DNA from: an uncultured Dokdonia sp.
GTDB lineage: Bacteria > Bacteroidota > Bacteroidia > Flavobacteriales > Flavobacteriaceae
Length of the DNA stretch: 64,000 bases
Reading direction: 5' to 3'
Assembly (NCBI RefSeq): GCF_947496725.1
Contig: NZ_CANMDS010000001.1
Location: forward strand, 620,001 to 684,000
Positions 37,014-46,453 of this stretch are shown here, piece by piece (position 1 is the stretch's first letter; the number at the start of each line of letters is the position of its first letter). Under the pieces are notes generated by a model. The model did no database searches, had not been told where the DNA came from, and saw only the letters and a list, made by a program, of their open reading frames with translations. A program made the position numbers and the translations under genes.

Positions 37014-38012
37014 TTAAGCTTTCACCTCATCCACATAAGTAGAGCCTACTCCTGGCTCGTCTTGTGGAAGTTCATCTTTTGACGCTAGGTAACGCTCTGC
37101 GTCTAGTGCAGCCATACACCCTGTTCCGGCAGCGGTAATTGCTTGACGGTACACGTGATCTGCTGCATCTCCAGATACAAATACGCCTGGTACGTTTGTT
37201 TTAGAAGTTCCTGGTGTGTTGATGATATATCCAGTCTCATCTAAATCTAAGTAGTCCTTAAAGATATCTGTATTAGGCTTGTGCCCTATCGCTACAAAAA
37301 ATCCTGTTGCTGGGATATCGTGCTCCTCACCGGTTACATTATTCTTTACTCTTGCTCCAGTCACACCTACATCGTCACCTAGCACCTCAACAGTTTCTGT
37401 GTTGAAAAGGATTTCGATGTTTTCTGTTTTCTGTACACGAGCAGCCATAATTTTTGATGCTCTAAACTCGTCACGACGTACGAGCATTGTTACTTTCTTA
37501 CATAATTTAGAAAGGTAGTGTGCCTCCTCACAAGCGCTATCTCCAGCACCTACAATTATGGTTTCTTGCCCACGGTAAAAGAATCCGTCGCAAACGGCAC
37601 AGGCAGATACACCTCCACCCATTTTTAAATACTTTTGCTCAGAAGGTAATCCTAAATATTTTGCACTCGCTCCTGTAGATATAATCACAGACTCTGCGTG
37701 TATTTCCTTTTCTCCGTTGATCCACGCTTTGTGCACATCTCCAGAAAAATCTACTTTAGTCACCCATCCGTCACGTACATCTGTATCAAAACGCTGTGCT
37801 TGTTTCATTAATTGCACCATCATTTCTGGTCCAGTCACACCATCTACATAACCAGGGAAGTTCTCCACCTCGTTAGTCGTGGTAAGCTGTCCTCCTGGCT
37901 GCTGCCCTTGGTAAAGAACTGGTGCCATATTTGCACGTGCTGCATAAATTGCTGCGGTATATCCCGCTGGTCCTGAACCTATGATAAGGCATTTTACTTT
38001 TTCTACTGACAT
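37014..38012 (-). CDS. trxB: Thioredoxin-disulfide reductase
   Basis: A 332-residue flavoprotein that reduces thioredoxin with NADPH. FAD loop CLIIGSGPAGYTAAIYAAR, redox pair CAVC in GGGVSACAVCDGFFYRG, NADPH loop IIVGAGDSACEEAHYLSK and FAD motif VPGVFVSGDAADHVYRQAIT are all present. Length is slightly longer than E. coli TrxB owing to a C-terminal extension (DELPQDEPGVGSTYVDEVKA). A palindrome copy lies 16 bases upstream of the start, inside the predicted 5' untranslated region. Confidence 0.97.
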   Translation of the reverse strand: MSVEKVKCLIIGSGPAGYTAAIYAARANMAPVLYQGQQPGGQLTTTNEVENFPGYVDGVTGPEMMVQLMKQAQRFDTDVRDGWVTKVDFSGDVHKAWINGEKEIHAESVIISTGASAKYLGLPSEQKYLKMGGGVSACAVCDGFFYRGQETIIVGAGDSACEEAHYLSKLCKKVTMLVRRDEFRASKIMAARVQKTENIEILFNTETVEVLGDDVGVTGARVKNNVTGEEHDIPATGFFVAIGHKPNTDIFKDYLDLDETGYIINTPGTSKTNVPGVFVSGDAADHVYRQAITAAGTGCMAALDAERYLASKDELPQDEPGVGSTYVDEVKA

Positions 38013-38028
38013 ACTGTATTATTTTTAA

Positions 38029-38042
38029 GCTTTCGCGAAAGC
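38029..38042. repeat. Palindrome copy in the trxB leader
   Basis: Exact 14-mer with A/A flanks, 16 bases before the trxB ATG and downstream of its -7 element. Confidence 0.95.
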
Positions 38043-38090
38043 ATAATAAACACTTTTACAATCGCACAATTCTTATTTATATCTTCCTTA

Positions 38091-38098
38091 CAAAAGTA
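38091..38098 (-). promoter_or_regulatory. -7 element for trxB
   Basis: The minus strand reads TACTTTTG about 79 bases before the ATG; TTTG at 38114-38111 is closer than the usual -33 spacing. Confidence 0.4.
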
Positions 38099-38295
38099 GG
38101 TTTTACAAGCCAAACCTTACAATCAAGTTATCAAGAAAACGAATGGCTTTATCACCAAAAGTGATATAACTCATCACGAGCTTACTCTTGCATAGATTAA
38201 AGATAAGATTCTAAGCTCTTACACGTGTTTTCAAATTGTTAATACATCATAGAGTGTGATGATAATTCTGTAATTTGCCGTTAAAATCTGATACT

Positions 38296-39411
38296 ATGAA
38301 AAGTCGTTTTACTTATATCTTATTATTACTTGTTGCAAGTGTGGCTTGCGCGCAAGAAACTAGAGAAAATGATGTCACACTAACCTCAAACCTAGATTAT
38401 ACCTATGAGGTAATTGTTCCAGAACTTACTAACCCTTGGGGACTAGCTGTATTGCCAGATGAGTCTATGCTTATCACTGAAAAAAGCGGAGAACTCATAC
38501 ACTTTAAGGATGGTGAAAAAACAATGATTACTGGTGCTCCAGAGGTGGTGACGCGTAATCAAGGTGGTTTACTTGACATACGTTTGCATCCAGATTATGC
38601 GAGTAATGGCTGGATATACATCACGTACTCATCACCAGAAGGCGAAGAAGATGGAGCGATGACAGCACTTATGAGAGCAAAATTAAAAGACGGCGCGCTT
38701 ACCGAAAAGAAGGTATTATATAAAGGAAGTCCAAATACGAGAAAGGGACATCACTTTGGCAGCCGCGTGCGTTTTGACAAAGATGGTTATGTGTACTTTT
38801 CTATAGGAGATCGTGGTGCGAGAGATGAGAATCCGCAGGATATTACTCGTGATGGAGGTAAAATTTATAGACTTAATGCAGATGGTAGCATCCCTGCAGA
38901 TAATCCCTTTGTAGGTAAAGACGGAGCAAAAGAAGCCATATTCTCTTATGGACATCGTAATCCGCAAGGAATGACTGTGCATCCTGAGACAGGTAAGATA
39001 TGGATACACGAGCACGGACCTCGTGGTGGGGATGAGATTAATATCCCTGAGGCTGGTAAAAACTTTGGGTGGCCAGTAATCTCATACGGTATTAATTACA
39101 GCGGAACTACGTTTACAGAAATTACAGAAAAAGAGGGAATGGAGCAGCCAGTGTATTACTGGGTTCCTTCTATCGCTCCTTCTGGGATGGCTTTTGCAAA
39201 CGGTACTGGTGATGCAAAACTTGATGGTAACTTATTAATAGGTTCGCTTAAATTTGAATACCTAGAACTTGCCATTTTAGAAAATGACAAGGTAGTTGCT
39301 CGTGAAAAGTTACTAGAAGATGTAGGTCGTGTGCGCAATGTGATTAATCACAATGGCACTATCTATGTAGGTGTAGAAGGAAAAGGAATCCTTAAACTAG
39401 TTAAGAAATAA
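38296..39411 (+). CDS. PQQ-dependent soluble aldose sugar dehydrogenase
   Basis: A 371-residue exported beta-propeller enzyme. Signal peptide MKSRFTYILLLLVASVACAQ; propeller motifs PWGLAVLPDESMLITEKSGE, LLDIRLHPDYASNGWIYITY, FSYGHRNPQGMTVHPETGKI and the cofactor-region HEHGPRGGDEINIPEAGKN. The fold and residues match YliI/GdhB-like quinoprotein dehydrogenases that oxidise sugars in the periplasm. An in-frame TTG at 38275 is less likely than ATG 38296, which starts the signal peptide. The cytochrome c gene follows with 1 base of overlap, a natural electron acceptor. Confidence 0.9.
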   Translation: MKSRFTYILLLLVASVACAQETRENDVTLTSNLDYTYEVIVPELTNPWGLAVLPDESMLITEKSGELIHFKDGEKTMITGAPEVVTRNQGGLLDIRLHPDYASNGWIYITYSSPEGEEDGAMTALMRAKLKDGALTEKKVLYKGSPNTRKGHHFGSRVRFDKDGYVYFSIGDRGARDENPQDITRDGGKIYRLNADGSIPADNPFVGKDGAKEAIFSYGHRNPQGMTVHPETGKIWIHEHGPRGGDEINIPEAGKNFGWPVISYGINYSGTTFTEITEKEGMEQPVYYWVPSIAPSGMAFANGTGDAKLDGNLLIGSLKFEYLELAILENDKVVAREKLLEDVGRVRNVINHNGTIYVGVEGKGILKLVKK

Positions 39412-39836
39412 TGAAGCTACTTATAAGTTTATGTACGGCAGGAGTTAGTGTGTTTTTATTTTTCGCGAAAGCGGAAAAAGAAGTTTACACCTCTCAAGAC
39501 CCACTTGCAGAATCTATAGAACGTGGTGCAGAGGTATACCAAGACTTTTGTATACAGTGTCACCTAGGTAAGGGTGAAGGTGTGGCAGGAACTTTCCCGC
39601 CGCTTGCTGGATCAGACTGGCTTACAGAAGATCGCTATAAAGAAGCCATAAAAGCTGTAAAATATGGCCAGCAAGGTCCTATTACCGTAAATGGTGTCGC
39701 ATATAATGGCGTGATGGCAAACCTTGAGCTTTATGAAGATGAAGTGGCAGATGTAATGAACTACATTATGAACAGCTGGGGCAATAAACAGACAGAAATG
39801 GTTACCGAAGAAGAGGTGAAAGCGGTGACAGAATAA
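39411..39836 (+). CDS. Small exported c-type cytochrome
   Basis: A 141-residue protein: signal peptide MKLLISLCTAGVSVFLFFAK, one heme site CIQCH, and LAGSDWLTEDRYKEAIKAVK, with Met in NGVMANLELYEDE likely the axial ligand. The fold is cytochrome c class I. It overlaps the dehydrogenase stop by one base and probably accepts its electrons. The signal-peptide codons FFAKAE coincide with the one-armed palindrome variant. Confidence 0.9.
   Translation: MKLLISLCTAGVSVFLFFAKAEKEVYTSQDPLAESIERGAEVYQDFCIQCHLGKGEGVAGTFPPLAGSDWLTEDRYKEAIKAVKYGQQGPITVNGVAYNGVMANLELYEDEVADVMNYIMNSWGNKQTEMVTEEEVKAVTE
39459..39472. repeat. One-armed palindrome variant in the cytochrome c signal peptide
   Basis: TTTTTCGCGAAAGC read as Phe-Phe-Ala-Lys-Ala; its flanks ATTTTTCGCGAAAGCGGAA match the copy in ligA over 19 bases. 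Confidence 0.75.
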
Positions 39837-39940
39837 TATCAACACGCAGAAAGCTTAGGGAGTAAATTAAGATTTTTTAGTAAAGAATTGGCTTTTAAAA
39901 CGACAAAAAAGTGCTAACTTTTTATGTAAAAGAAAATACT

Positions 39941-41053
39941 ATGAAAAAAATCATTACATCCCTATTTCTTATGATTGCTTTTTGCTGTGCAATTACAGCT
40001 CAAAATTACTCATCGGGAAGCATTACAGTACTTAACAACAACCCGCTAGAGGGTAACGTAGCTATAGATTACCTTACTCAAACAGTACTTTACAAAAAGA
40101 ATTATAAAACCACAGTTTACACTTTTGACCAAGTAACGAGCGTTTCTCTCAACAATAGAAACCTTGATAAAATAGAAGTAGACAACATCGTTTATTTTGC
40201 CACACCATTACAAGACGGAAAAGCTTCTCTATATCAAGTAAGCCCCTCAGAATATCTTATTGCAACCTCTACAGGAAACTCAAAGGTTATAAACTTAAAT
40301 AACGACAGAGCAAATATAGCTGGCACTCTTGCCGTACTGTTTTCTGATTGTAATTCCATAAGAAGACCGCTTAATGCTATAGATCAATTTAATGAGTCTG
40401 CACTTATACGTAATGTGCAAGCCTATAATGCTTGTGATTATGAGATTTATGCTCCCACGCCTAATGAAGTAGATGCTGCTGCTGCTTATAATACCGATGC
40501 TGCTAGCTTTTATATTGGTGCAGGTACAAGCGTTAATAATTTGAAGTTTTTTGATAGTGACGATTCTGAGTCTATCGTTACAGGGCAGGTACAACTTGGT
40601 GTAATTGCTACCCCAGGCTTTTTAGGAGCTTTACAAGGAAACCTTTACTTCTCTCTTGAAGGAAATGCTGCCTTATCTGGTGATAATAGTTTTGAGAACT
40701 TGCCTAATGATTTAAATTTTAAAATGAGTTCTTTTAGACTGTTGTTTGGTCTAGAATATCAATTTAATAAAGAAGGAAAATTTAAGCCTTTTATCGCAGC
40801 TGCGGTAGGTCCTACTGGTGATTATTATGAAGGAACTCTAGATGGTAATGATTTTGACATAAGTGGTGGTAATCCCATTTTTGTTCCGCGTGTAGGCGTG
40901 AGATATGAATTAAGCAATGGGCACCATCTAGGTGCTAGCCTAAGTTATATAACCGGTTATGATAATGACTTAACATTTCCTACAGAAGAAGAAGTTATTC
41001 CTCTTAAGATTGATGTAACAACACTCACACTAGGGGTAAACTATTACTTTTAA
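39941..41053 (+). CDS. Outer-membrane beta-barrel-type protein
   Basis: A 370-residue exported protein starting MKKIITSLFLMIAFCCAITA. The first half is a soluble region (VAIDYLTQTVLYKKNYKTTV); the second half (from about 190) has alternating strands ending in aromatic residues (FYIGAGTSVNNLKFFDSDDS, FRLLFGLEYQFNKEGKFKPF, RYELSNGHHLGASLSYITGY) and ends TLGVNYYF, a usual barrel terminus. A GTG at 39911 lies 10 codons upstream and is not favoured. It may be a porin-like or sensor-type barrel; ligand unknown. A terminator follows. Confidence 0.78.
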   Translation: MKKIITSLFLMIAFCCAITAQNYSSGSITVLNNNPLEGNVAIDYLTQTVLYKKNYKTTVYTFDQVTSVSLNNRNLDKIEVDNIVYFATPLQDGKASLYQVSPSEYLIATSTGNSKVINLNNDRANIAGTLAVLFSDCNSIRRPLNAIDQFNESALIRNVQAYNACDYEIYAPTPNEVDAAAAYNTDAASFYIGAGTSVNNLKFFDSDDSESIVTGQVQLGVIATPGFLGALQGNLYFSLEGNAALSGDNSFENLPNDLNFKMSSFRLLFGLEYQFNKEGKFKPFIAAAVGPTGDYYEGTLDGNDFDISGGNPIFVPRVGVRYELSNGHHLGASLSYITGYDNDLTFPTEEEVIPLKIDVTTLTLGVNYYF

Positions 41054-41077
41054 GACCACTATCACTCACAATATTAA

Positions 41078-41104
41078 AACCGAGATGTATAATCTCGGTT
41101 TTTT
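41078..41104 (+). terminator. Terminator of the beta-barrel gene
   Basis: 9-bp stem AACCGAGAT/ATCTCGGTT (41078-41086 and 41092-41100) followed by TTTT. Confidence 0.88.
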
Positions 41105-41171
41105 CATTTCTAATCCATTTTAATAACCCATTTTAAATTGTATTTTTACCTCCTAATCGTCCTCAAATTTT

Positions 41172-41939
41172 ATGGGTAAAATAATTGCTATTGCAAACCA
41201 AAAAGGTGGTGTAGGCAAGACCACGACTTCTGTAAATCTCGCAGCCTCTCTAGGCGTGCTCGAGAAGAAAGTACTTCTCATAGATGCAGACCCACAGGCT
41301 AATGCAACCTCTGGCTTAGGTATAGATGTAGAGAGTGTAGAAGTAGGAACATACCAGCTACTAGAACATACTAACAAGGCAGAAGATGCTATTGTAAAAA
41401 CCTCTTCTCCTAATCTTGATCTAATACCTGCACACATAGACCTTGTAGCTATAGAAATAGAGCTTGTAGATAAAGAGGCGCGTGAGTATATGTTAAAGAA
41501 AGCGATTTCTCACCTAAAGGATGTATATGATTACATCTTGATAGACTGTGCGCCATCACTAGGCTTGCTTACTCTTAATGCACTTACCTCTGCAGACTCT
41601 GTAATTATCCCTATACAGTGCGAGTACTTTGCACTAGAAGGGTTAGGTAAGTTGCTTAACACGATAAAAAGCGTTCAAAAAATACACAATAAGGATCTTG
41701 ACATAGAAGGATTACTTCTTACAATGTTTGACTCACGACTACGATTATCTAATCAGGTAGTAGAAGAAGTTCAAAAACATTTTAGCGAGATGGTCTTTGA
41801 GACAATCATACAGCGTAATGTGCGTTTAAGTGAAGCACCTAGTTATGGAGAGAGTATTATAAATTATGATGCTGCAAGTAAAGGCGCTACTAACTACTTG
41901 AGTCTTGCTCAAGAACTTATTACAAAAAACAATAGCTAA
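41172..41939 (+). CDS. parA: Chromosome-partitioning ATPase ParA
   Basis: A 255-residue Walker-type ATPase: KGGVGKTTTSVNLAASLG (deviant Walker A), LIDADPQANATSGLG, YDYILIDCAPSLGLLTLNA and the C-terminal QRNVRLSEAPSYGESIINYD, all typical of chromosomal ParA/Soj. It drives segregation of origin regions with ParB, encoded 3 bases downstream. This order usually lies near the replication origin, but no dnaA or DnaA-box cluster is present in the window. Confidence 0.96.
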   Translation: MGKIIAIANQKGGVGKTTTSVNLAASLGVLEKKVLLIDADPQANATSGLGIDVESVEVGTYQLLEHTNKAEDAIVKTSSPNLDLIPAHIDLVAIEIELVDKEAREYMLKKAISHLKDVYDYILIDCAPSLGLLTLNALTSADSVIIPIQCEYFALEGLGKLLNTIKSVQKIHNKDLDIEGLLLTMFDSRLRLSNQVVEEVQKHFSEMVFETIIQRNVRLSEAPSYGESIINYDAASKGATNYLSLAQELITKNNS

Positions 41940-41942
41940 CAA

Positions 41943-42842
41943 ATGGCTAAAGCAACAAAAAAACAAGCACTAGGGCGTGGTCTCTCGGCTCTGCTCAAAG
42001 ACCCTGCAAATGATATAAACAGTGCAGAAGATAAAAATGCAGACAAGGTTGTAGGTAACATCGTAGAGTTAGATCTAGAAGATATAGATGTAAACCCGTT
42101 CCAACCGCGTACTAGCTTTAATGAAGAAACTCTTAGAGAGCTCGCCTCATCTATAAAAGAGCTAGGCGTGATACAACCTATCACGGTACGTAAGATAAGC
42201 TTTGGTAAATATCAACTTGTATCTGGAGAGCGTCGTTATAGAGCTTCTAAGCTTATAGGTAACAAAACAGTACCTGCATACATACGTATTGCAAATGATA
42301 ATGAGAGCCTCACGATGGCCCTTGTTGAAAATATACAGCGTCAAGATCTTGACCCTATAGAAATTGCCCTTTCATACCAGCGCTTAATAGACGAGATAAA
42401 CCTCACGCAAGAACAAATGAGTGATCGCGTGGGTAAAAATCGCTCTACCATCACAAACTATTTGAGACTACTTAAACTAGACCCAATAGTACAAACAGGT
42501 ATGCGAGATGGTTTCTTATCTATGGGGCACGGTCGTGCACTCATAAATGTAGAAAACACAGGTGACCAGCTAGATATATATGAGAAGATTTTACAAGAAA
42601 AGCTCTCTGTGAGACAAACAGAAGCCCTTGTGAAAAACTATCACGCTACGGCAAATATTGAGACACCAGCAAAGGAAGAAACACCTAAGTTCATAAAGAA
42701 AGGCACAAAAGACTTTGCCGAATATTTTGGTGCAAAGGTTGACATCAAAGTTTCAAAGAATGGGCGTGGTAAGATTACCATTCCGTTTTCTTCAGAAGAA
42801 GATTTTAGTCGATTACAGAAACTCATTAAGGGTGCAAAATAA
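41943..42842 (+). CDS. parB: Chromosome-partitioning protein ParB
   Basis: A 299-residue CTPase/DNA-binding protein: the start KKQALGRGLSALLKDPAND, the ParB N-domain (VNPFQPRTSFNEETLRELAS), GERRYRASKLIG with the CTP-binding arginines, and a helix-turn-helix (QEQMSDRVGKNRSTITNYLR). The C-terminal dimerisation region follows. It loads on parS sites; no parS-like full dyad was found nearby. The end overlaps the DUF5683 gene by 11 bases. Confidence 0.96.
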   Translation: MAKATKKQALGRGLSALLKDPANDINSAEDKNADKVVGNIVELDLEDIDVNPFQPRTSFNEETLRELASSIKELGVIQPITVRKISFGKYQLVSGERRYRASKLIGNKTVPAYIRIANDNESLTMALVENIQRQDLDPIEIALSYQRLIDEINLTQEQMSDRVGKNRSTITNYLRLLKLDPIVQTGMRDGFLSMGHGRALINVENTGDQLDIYEKILQEKLSVRQTEALVKNYHATANIETPAKEETPKFIKKGTKDFAEYFGAKVDIKVSKNGRGKITIPFSSEEDFSRLQKLIKGAK

Positions 42843-43431
42843 CAAACTCCTCTTACTGGTAGTACTCTTGTTTTTTTACGCTTTCGCGAAAGCGCAAGAA
42901 GACCCAGCATCTACACTTCTAGATCAAGAAACAGTTACTGCCGTGAGCGATAATGATCCTTATGAACCGTTACGACCTGCAAAGGCTGCCTTTTATGGCG
43001 CAGTTTTACCGGGTCTAGGGCAACTCTACAATAAAGATTACTGGAAGTTACCACTTGTATATGGCGCACTGGGGTCAAGCATCTATGCCGTATCATATAA
43101 CTCTACACAATCTGAGCGTTTTAGAACCGCCTTTAAAGAACGACTCGCGGGACGTATAGATGAGTTTACTAACGTAGATGAAGATGGTGTAGCCACCGAA
43201 AGATTTTCTGATGACGCCTTACTTAATGGCCAAGAGCAGTTTAGAAAACGTCGTGACCTGTTTATTTTAGTATCGGCAGGAGTGTATATACTTCAGATAG
43301 TTGAGGCAAATGTAGATGCGCATCTATCGCAATTTGACGTAGATGATGAGCTTACCTTTGGACCAGCAATTTACAATGATGATATGGGCCAAACTATGAA
43401 CTACGGTCTAACCATAAATTATAAGTTTTAA
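42832..43431 (+). CDS. DUF5683 exported protein, GTG start
   Basis: A 199-residue protein starting GTG at 42832: (M)QNNKLLLLVVLLFFYAFAKA, a signal peptide whose cleavage region AFAKAQ is encoded over a perfect palindrome copy. The mature part has the DUF5683 hallmarks KAAFYGAVLPGLGQLYNKDY, WKLPLVYGALGSSIYAVSYN and ends in a strand-like YGLTINYKF. Function is unknown; the gene sits between parB and dapB in many flavobacteria. The much longer open frame from 42715 lies in parB and is rejected. Confidence 0.83.
   Translation: MQNNKLLLLVVLLFFYAFAKAQEDPASTLLDQETVTAVSDNDPYEPLRPAKAAFYGAVLPGLGQLYNKDYWKLPLVYGALGSSIYAVSYNSTQSERFRTAFKERLAGRIDEFTNVDEDGVATERFSDDALLNGQEQFRKRRDLFILVSAGVYILQIVEANVDAHLSQFDVDDELTFGPAIYNDDMGQTMNYGLTINYKF
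42879..42894. repeat. Palindrome copy in a signal peptide
   Basis: Exact 16-mer in the DUF5683 gene; encodes AFAKA at the end of the signal peptide. Confidence 0.95.
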
Positions 43432-43432
43432 T

Positions 43433-44137
43433 ATGAAAATAGCACTTCTTGGCTATGGTAAGATGGGGCAAACTATAGAAAAAATTGCCGAATCTAGAGG
43501 TCACGAGATTGTAGCTCGCGTGAGCTCACCAGAAAATTTCACCCTTGCAAATGCAGATATTGCTATAGACTTTAGCATTCCAGATAGCGCGGTAAACCAG
43601 ATCACAAAATGTTTTGAAGCGGGTATTCCTATTGTGTCTGGCACCACAGGCTGGCTAGATAGTTATGAAGATATGGTGGCACTTTGTAAAGAAAAAAATG
43701 GTGGCTTTATCTATGCATCAAACTTTAGTGTAGGTGTGAATCTGTTTTTTGAGTTTAATAAGAAATTAGCTCAAATTATGGCTCCTCATAACGACTATAA
43801 AGTAGATATGACCGAGATACACCATACACAAAAACTAGATGCTCCTAGTGGTACGGCCATCACCCTAGCAGAAGGAATTATAGAGACTACTCCATATACA
43901 GACTGGTCACTTGCCGAAGGACAATCTATAAAAGATAACCACATACCCATCACTGCCGAAAGAGAGGGCACTGTACCTGGCACACATATTATAAATTACA
44001 AAAGCGACATAGACACCATAACCTTAAGTCACGAGGCGCACTCAAGACAAGGCTTTGCGCAAGGTGCCGTAGTTGCAGCCGAGTGGTTACTAGGCAAACA
44101 AGGAAATTTCTCAATGCGTGATGTTTTAGGTCTATAA
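43433..44137 (+). CDS. dapB: 4-hydroxy-tetrahydrodipicolinate reductase
   Basis: A 234-residue enzyme of diaminopimelate synthesis. Nucleotide loop IALLGYGKMGQTIEKIA, VSGTTGWLDSY, catalytic region EIHHTQKLDAPSGTAITLA, and HEAHSRQGFAQGAVVAAEWL. It is shorter than the E. coli enzyme (273), as is common in Bacteroidota. It starts 1 base after the DUF5683 stop and 51 bases before lepB; its pathway partner dapA is at 7.5 kb. Confidence 0.96.
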   Translation: MKIALLGYGKMGQTIEKIAESRGHEIVARVSSPENFTLANADIAIDFSIPDSAVNQITKCFEAGIPIVSGTTGWLDSYEDMVALCKEKNGGFIYASNFSVGVNLFFEFNKKLAQIMAPHNDYKVDMTEIHHTQKLDAPSGTAITLAEGIIETTPYTDWSLAEGQSIKDNHIPITAEREGTVPGTHIINYKSDIDTITLSHEAHSRQGFAQGAVVAAEWLLGKQGNFSMRDVLGL

Positions 44138-44188
44138 CCGTAACATAATAGACAAACTTAAGACCTATCACAAACTAAAAGTATACAG

Positions 44189-45808
44189 ATGACACTTACA
44201 CAATGGTTTATATTTTTTCTTATCGTTCAAGCAGTACACTTTGCCGGAACGTGGAAACTTTACGTACGCGCTGGTAGAAAAGCCTGGGAAGCAGGAGTAC
44301 CTATTTACAATGCCGTAGTACTTATGGGTATCATAAATAGACCTAAGTGGTGGACTATCTTACTCTTTGTACCTATTGTAAATCTTATTATGATACCAGT
44401 AGTGTGGGTTGAGACAGCAAGATCTTTTGGGTTTAACAGTTTTAAAGATACAGCGCTCACAGTACTTACAGGAGGACTTTACCTTTACTATATAAACTAT
44501 GCAACAGATGCACCGCATATAAAAGGGAGAGATATTAATCCAAAATCATCTAGTGGTGAGTGGACGAGTTCTTTACTATTTGCCATCGTTGCCGCGACCA
44601 TTGTGCATACGTATTTTATGCAGCCTTTTGTTATTCCTTCTTCTTCACTAGAAAAGACACTACTTGTAGGTGACTGGCTGTTTGTAAGTAAGTTTCACTA
44701 CGGTGCTAGAACACCTATAACCACAGTAGCAACACCTATGCTACACGACACTATTTATGGTACAAAGACTAAGAGTTACTTAACAAAACCGCAACTGCCT
44801 TACTTTAGATTACCAGGTTTTCAAGACATAGAGCGCAATGACATTGTTGTTTTTAGCTGGCCTGTAGACACTCTTGTAGATATTACACCTGGTAATATGC
44901 GCGGCAGTGTGAGAAAACCTATAGACAAGAAGTCTAACTATGTAAAACGTGCTGTAGGTGTCCCTGGAGATTCTCTTGAAGTACGAGATGGTTATGTATA
45001 TATTAATGGTGAGAAGAATGATTTACCAGATCGTGCACGCATACAATTTAGTTACACAATTGTCTCTAAGGAACTTCTTGTAAAAAGAGCTCAAGATGCA
45101 AACGGAAACTATGTATTTCCTTCAGATCTTATGAACGGTCGCTATGAGATTTCTGACATCTACCTCTCTGGCGTTCAAGGTGACAATGGACCTTATGTAC
45201 ACACTGCTCAAGCAAGTGAAGCTTCTATAGAAAAGCTCAAAAACAACTCAAACATTATAAGTATAGAGCGCACACATTATGATGCGATAGAAAATAACAA
45301 AGCGATTTTTGGTGCAAAACCAGGACGCGCATCTAGTGTAGATAACTTTGGCCCTATATACATTCCTGAAGAAGGAAAGACAGTGGCAATTAACCCAGAA
45401 AGCCTTCCATATTACAAACGAATTATAGAAGTGTACGAAGGCTATGAAATGGGTAGAGAGCGCGACATCACGGTTAATGGCAATGAGATATTAATGAATG
45501 GTGAGCCGCTTACAGAGTACACCTTTGAGCAAGATTATTACTGGCTTATGGGTGATAATCGTCATAACTCTCAAGACGCTAGAGCGTGGGGTTACGTGCC
45601 TTTTAATCACGTAGTGGGTAAACCAGTTTTTGTATGGTTTAGTAAAGATGCAAATGTACCTGGTCTTGCCGGCATACGCTGGGATCGTGTATTTACCACA
45701 GTAGGTGGTGAAGGACCACTAGTGAGCTATAGATACTGGTTTTTAGGAGCGTTACTGCTTTATATAGGTTGGTCATTTTTTAGAAAGAAAAAACAACCCA
45801 AAGCATAA
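44189..45808 (+). CDS. lepB: Signal peptidase I with N-terminal DUF5684 domain
   Basis: A 539-residue peptidase, far longer than E. coli LepB (324). The first 120 residues carry a DUF5684-type membrane domain (FAGTWKLYVRAGRKAWEAGV, TGGLYLYYINYATD). The peptidase follows: Ser in FVIPSSSLEKTLLVGDWLFV, Lys in SNYVKRAVGVPGDSLEV, and MGDNRHNSQDARAWGYV. The residue after the catalytic Ser is Leu where most enzymes have Met, which seems usual in Bacteroidota. A large insert lies between the Lys box and the last motif. C-terminal helix LGALLLYIGWSFF. Confidence 0.93.
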   Translation: MTLTQWFIFFLIVQAVHFAGTWKLYVRAGRKAWEAGVPIYNAVVLMGIINRPKWWTILLFVPIVNLIMIPVVWVETARSFGFNSFKDTALTVLTGGLYLYYINYATDAPHIKGRDINPKSSSGEWTSSLLFAIVAATIVHTYFMQPFVIPSSSLEKTLLVGDWLFVSKFHYGARTPITTVATPMLHDTIYGTKTKSYLTKPQLPYFRLPGFQDIERNDIVVFSWPVDTLVDITPGNMRGSVRKPIDKKSNYVKRAVGVPGDSLEVRDGYVYINGEKNDLPDRARIQFSYTIVSKELLVKRAQDANGNYVFPSDLMNGRYEISDIYLSGVQGDNGPYVHTAQASEASIEKLKNNSNIISIERTHYDAIENNKAIFGAKPGRASSVDNFGPIYIPEEGKTVAINPESLPYYKRIIEVYEGYEMGRERDITVNGNEILMNGEPLTEYTFEQDYYWLMGDNRHNSQDARAWGYVPFNHVVGKPVFVWFSKDANVPGLAGIRWDRVFTTVGGEGPLVSYRYWFLGALLLYIGWSFFRKKKQPKA

Positions 45809-45817
45809 CCCATTATA

Positions 45818-46453
45818 ATGAAAGCTGCTCTTATCACACACGGCTACTGCGCCCCTATCATTCAATATGCTGTAATTGCTCAAACTGAGCAGCTGCATAT
45901 AGAGGCTAATGGAAATTTCCAGAAGCAGTCATACCGCACCCGTATGAAGATTGCCACATCTACAGGTACGCTCACACTCATTATACCTATCCTCCACCGC
46001 AAGGATAAAACAGAGAGACAGCGGTATTATGATGTAAAGATTGAGAATAAATTTCACTGGCAGCGTGATCACTGGAGGTCTTTAAAAATAGCCTACCAGA
46101 CCTCTCCGTACTTTGAGTATTATGAAGATGAGTTTGAGCCACTTTATCATACCGAGTATGAGACACTCATAGATTTTAATAAAGCGTGTCACGCGATTAT
46201 TATGGAGTGTTTACAGCTGGATATAACGCCTATACCAACGGTAGAATATTTCAAAAATCCAGAGCAGATAGATTGCAGACAGCTTGTAAATGCAAAAAAG
46301 GAGCCTCAATATCCTCTAACAGAATATCATCAGCTTTTTAATGAAAATCACGGGTATTTAGAAAACCTCACCATTTTAGATTTACTTTTTAATCTTGGTC
46401 CTAGTGCACAAGATTACCTCGAGAAGATTGATCTTACTGCCTTAAGCGCTTAA
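45818..46453 (+). CDS. WbqC-like family protein
   Basis: A 211-residue cytoplasmic protein with WbqC features: NFQKQSYRTRMKIATSTGTL, TLIIPILHRKDKTERQRYYD, HWQRDHWRSLKIAYQTSPYF and PEPLYHTEYETLID-like text (FEPLYHTEYETLIDFN). WbqC proteins occur in O-antigen clusters with an unproved role. It follows lepB by 9 bases. Its end overlaps the convergent endonuclease-family gene by 20 bases. Confidence 0.85.
   Translation: MKAALITHGYCAPIIQYAVIAQTEQLHIEANGNFQKQSYRTRMKIATSTGTLTLIIPILHRKDKTERQRYYDVKIENKFHWQRDHWRSLKIAYQTSPYFEYYEDEFEPLYHTEYETLIDFNKACHAIIMECLQLDITPIPTVEYFKNPEQIDCRQLVNAKKEPQYPLTEYHQLFNENHGYLENLTILDLLFNLGPSAQDYLEKIDLTALSA

Noticed and set aside
42715-42831. N-terminal extension of the DUF5683 frame
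   Set aside because: This part is inside parB and would precede the signal peptide; the GTG at 42832 gives a normal exported protein.
41172-42842. A parS site near parAB
   Set aside because: CACGTG words occur, but no long symmetric parS-like dyad was found by eye in this region.
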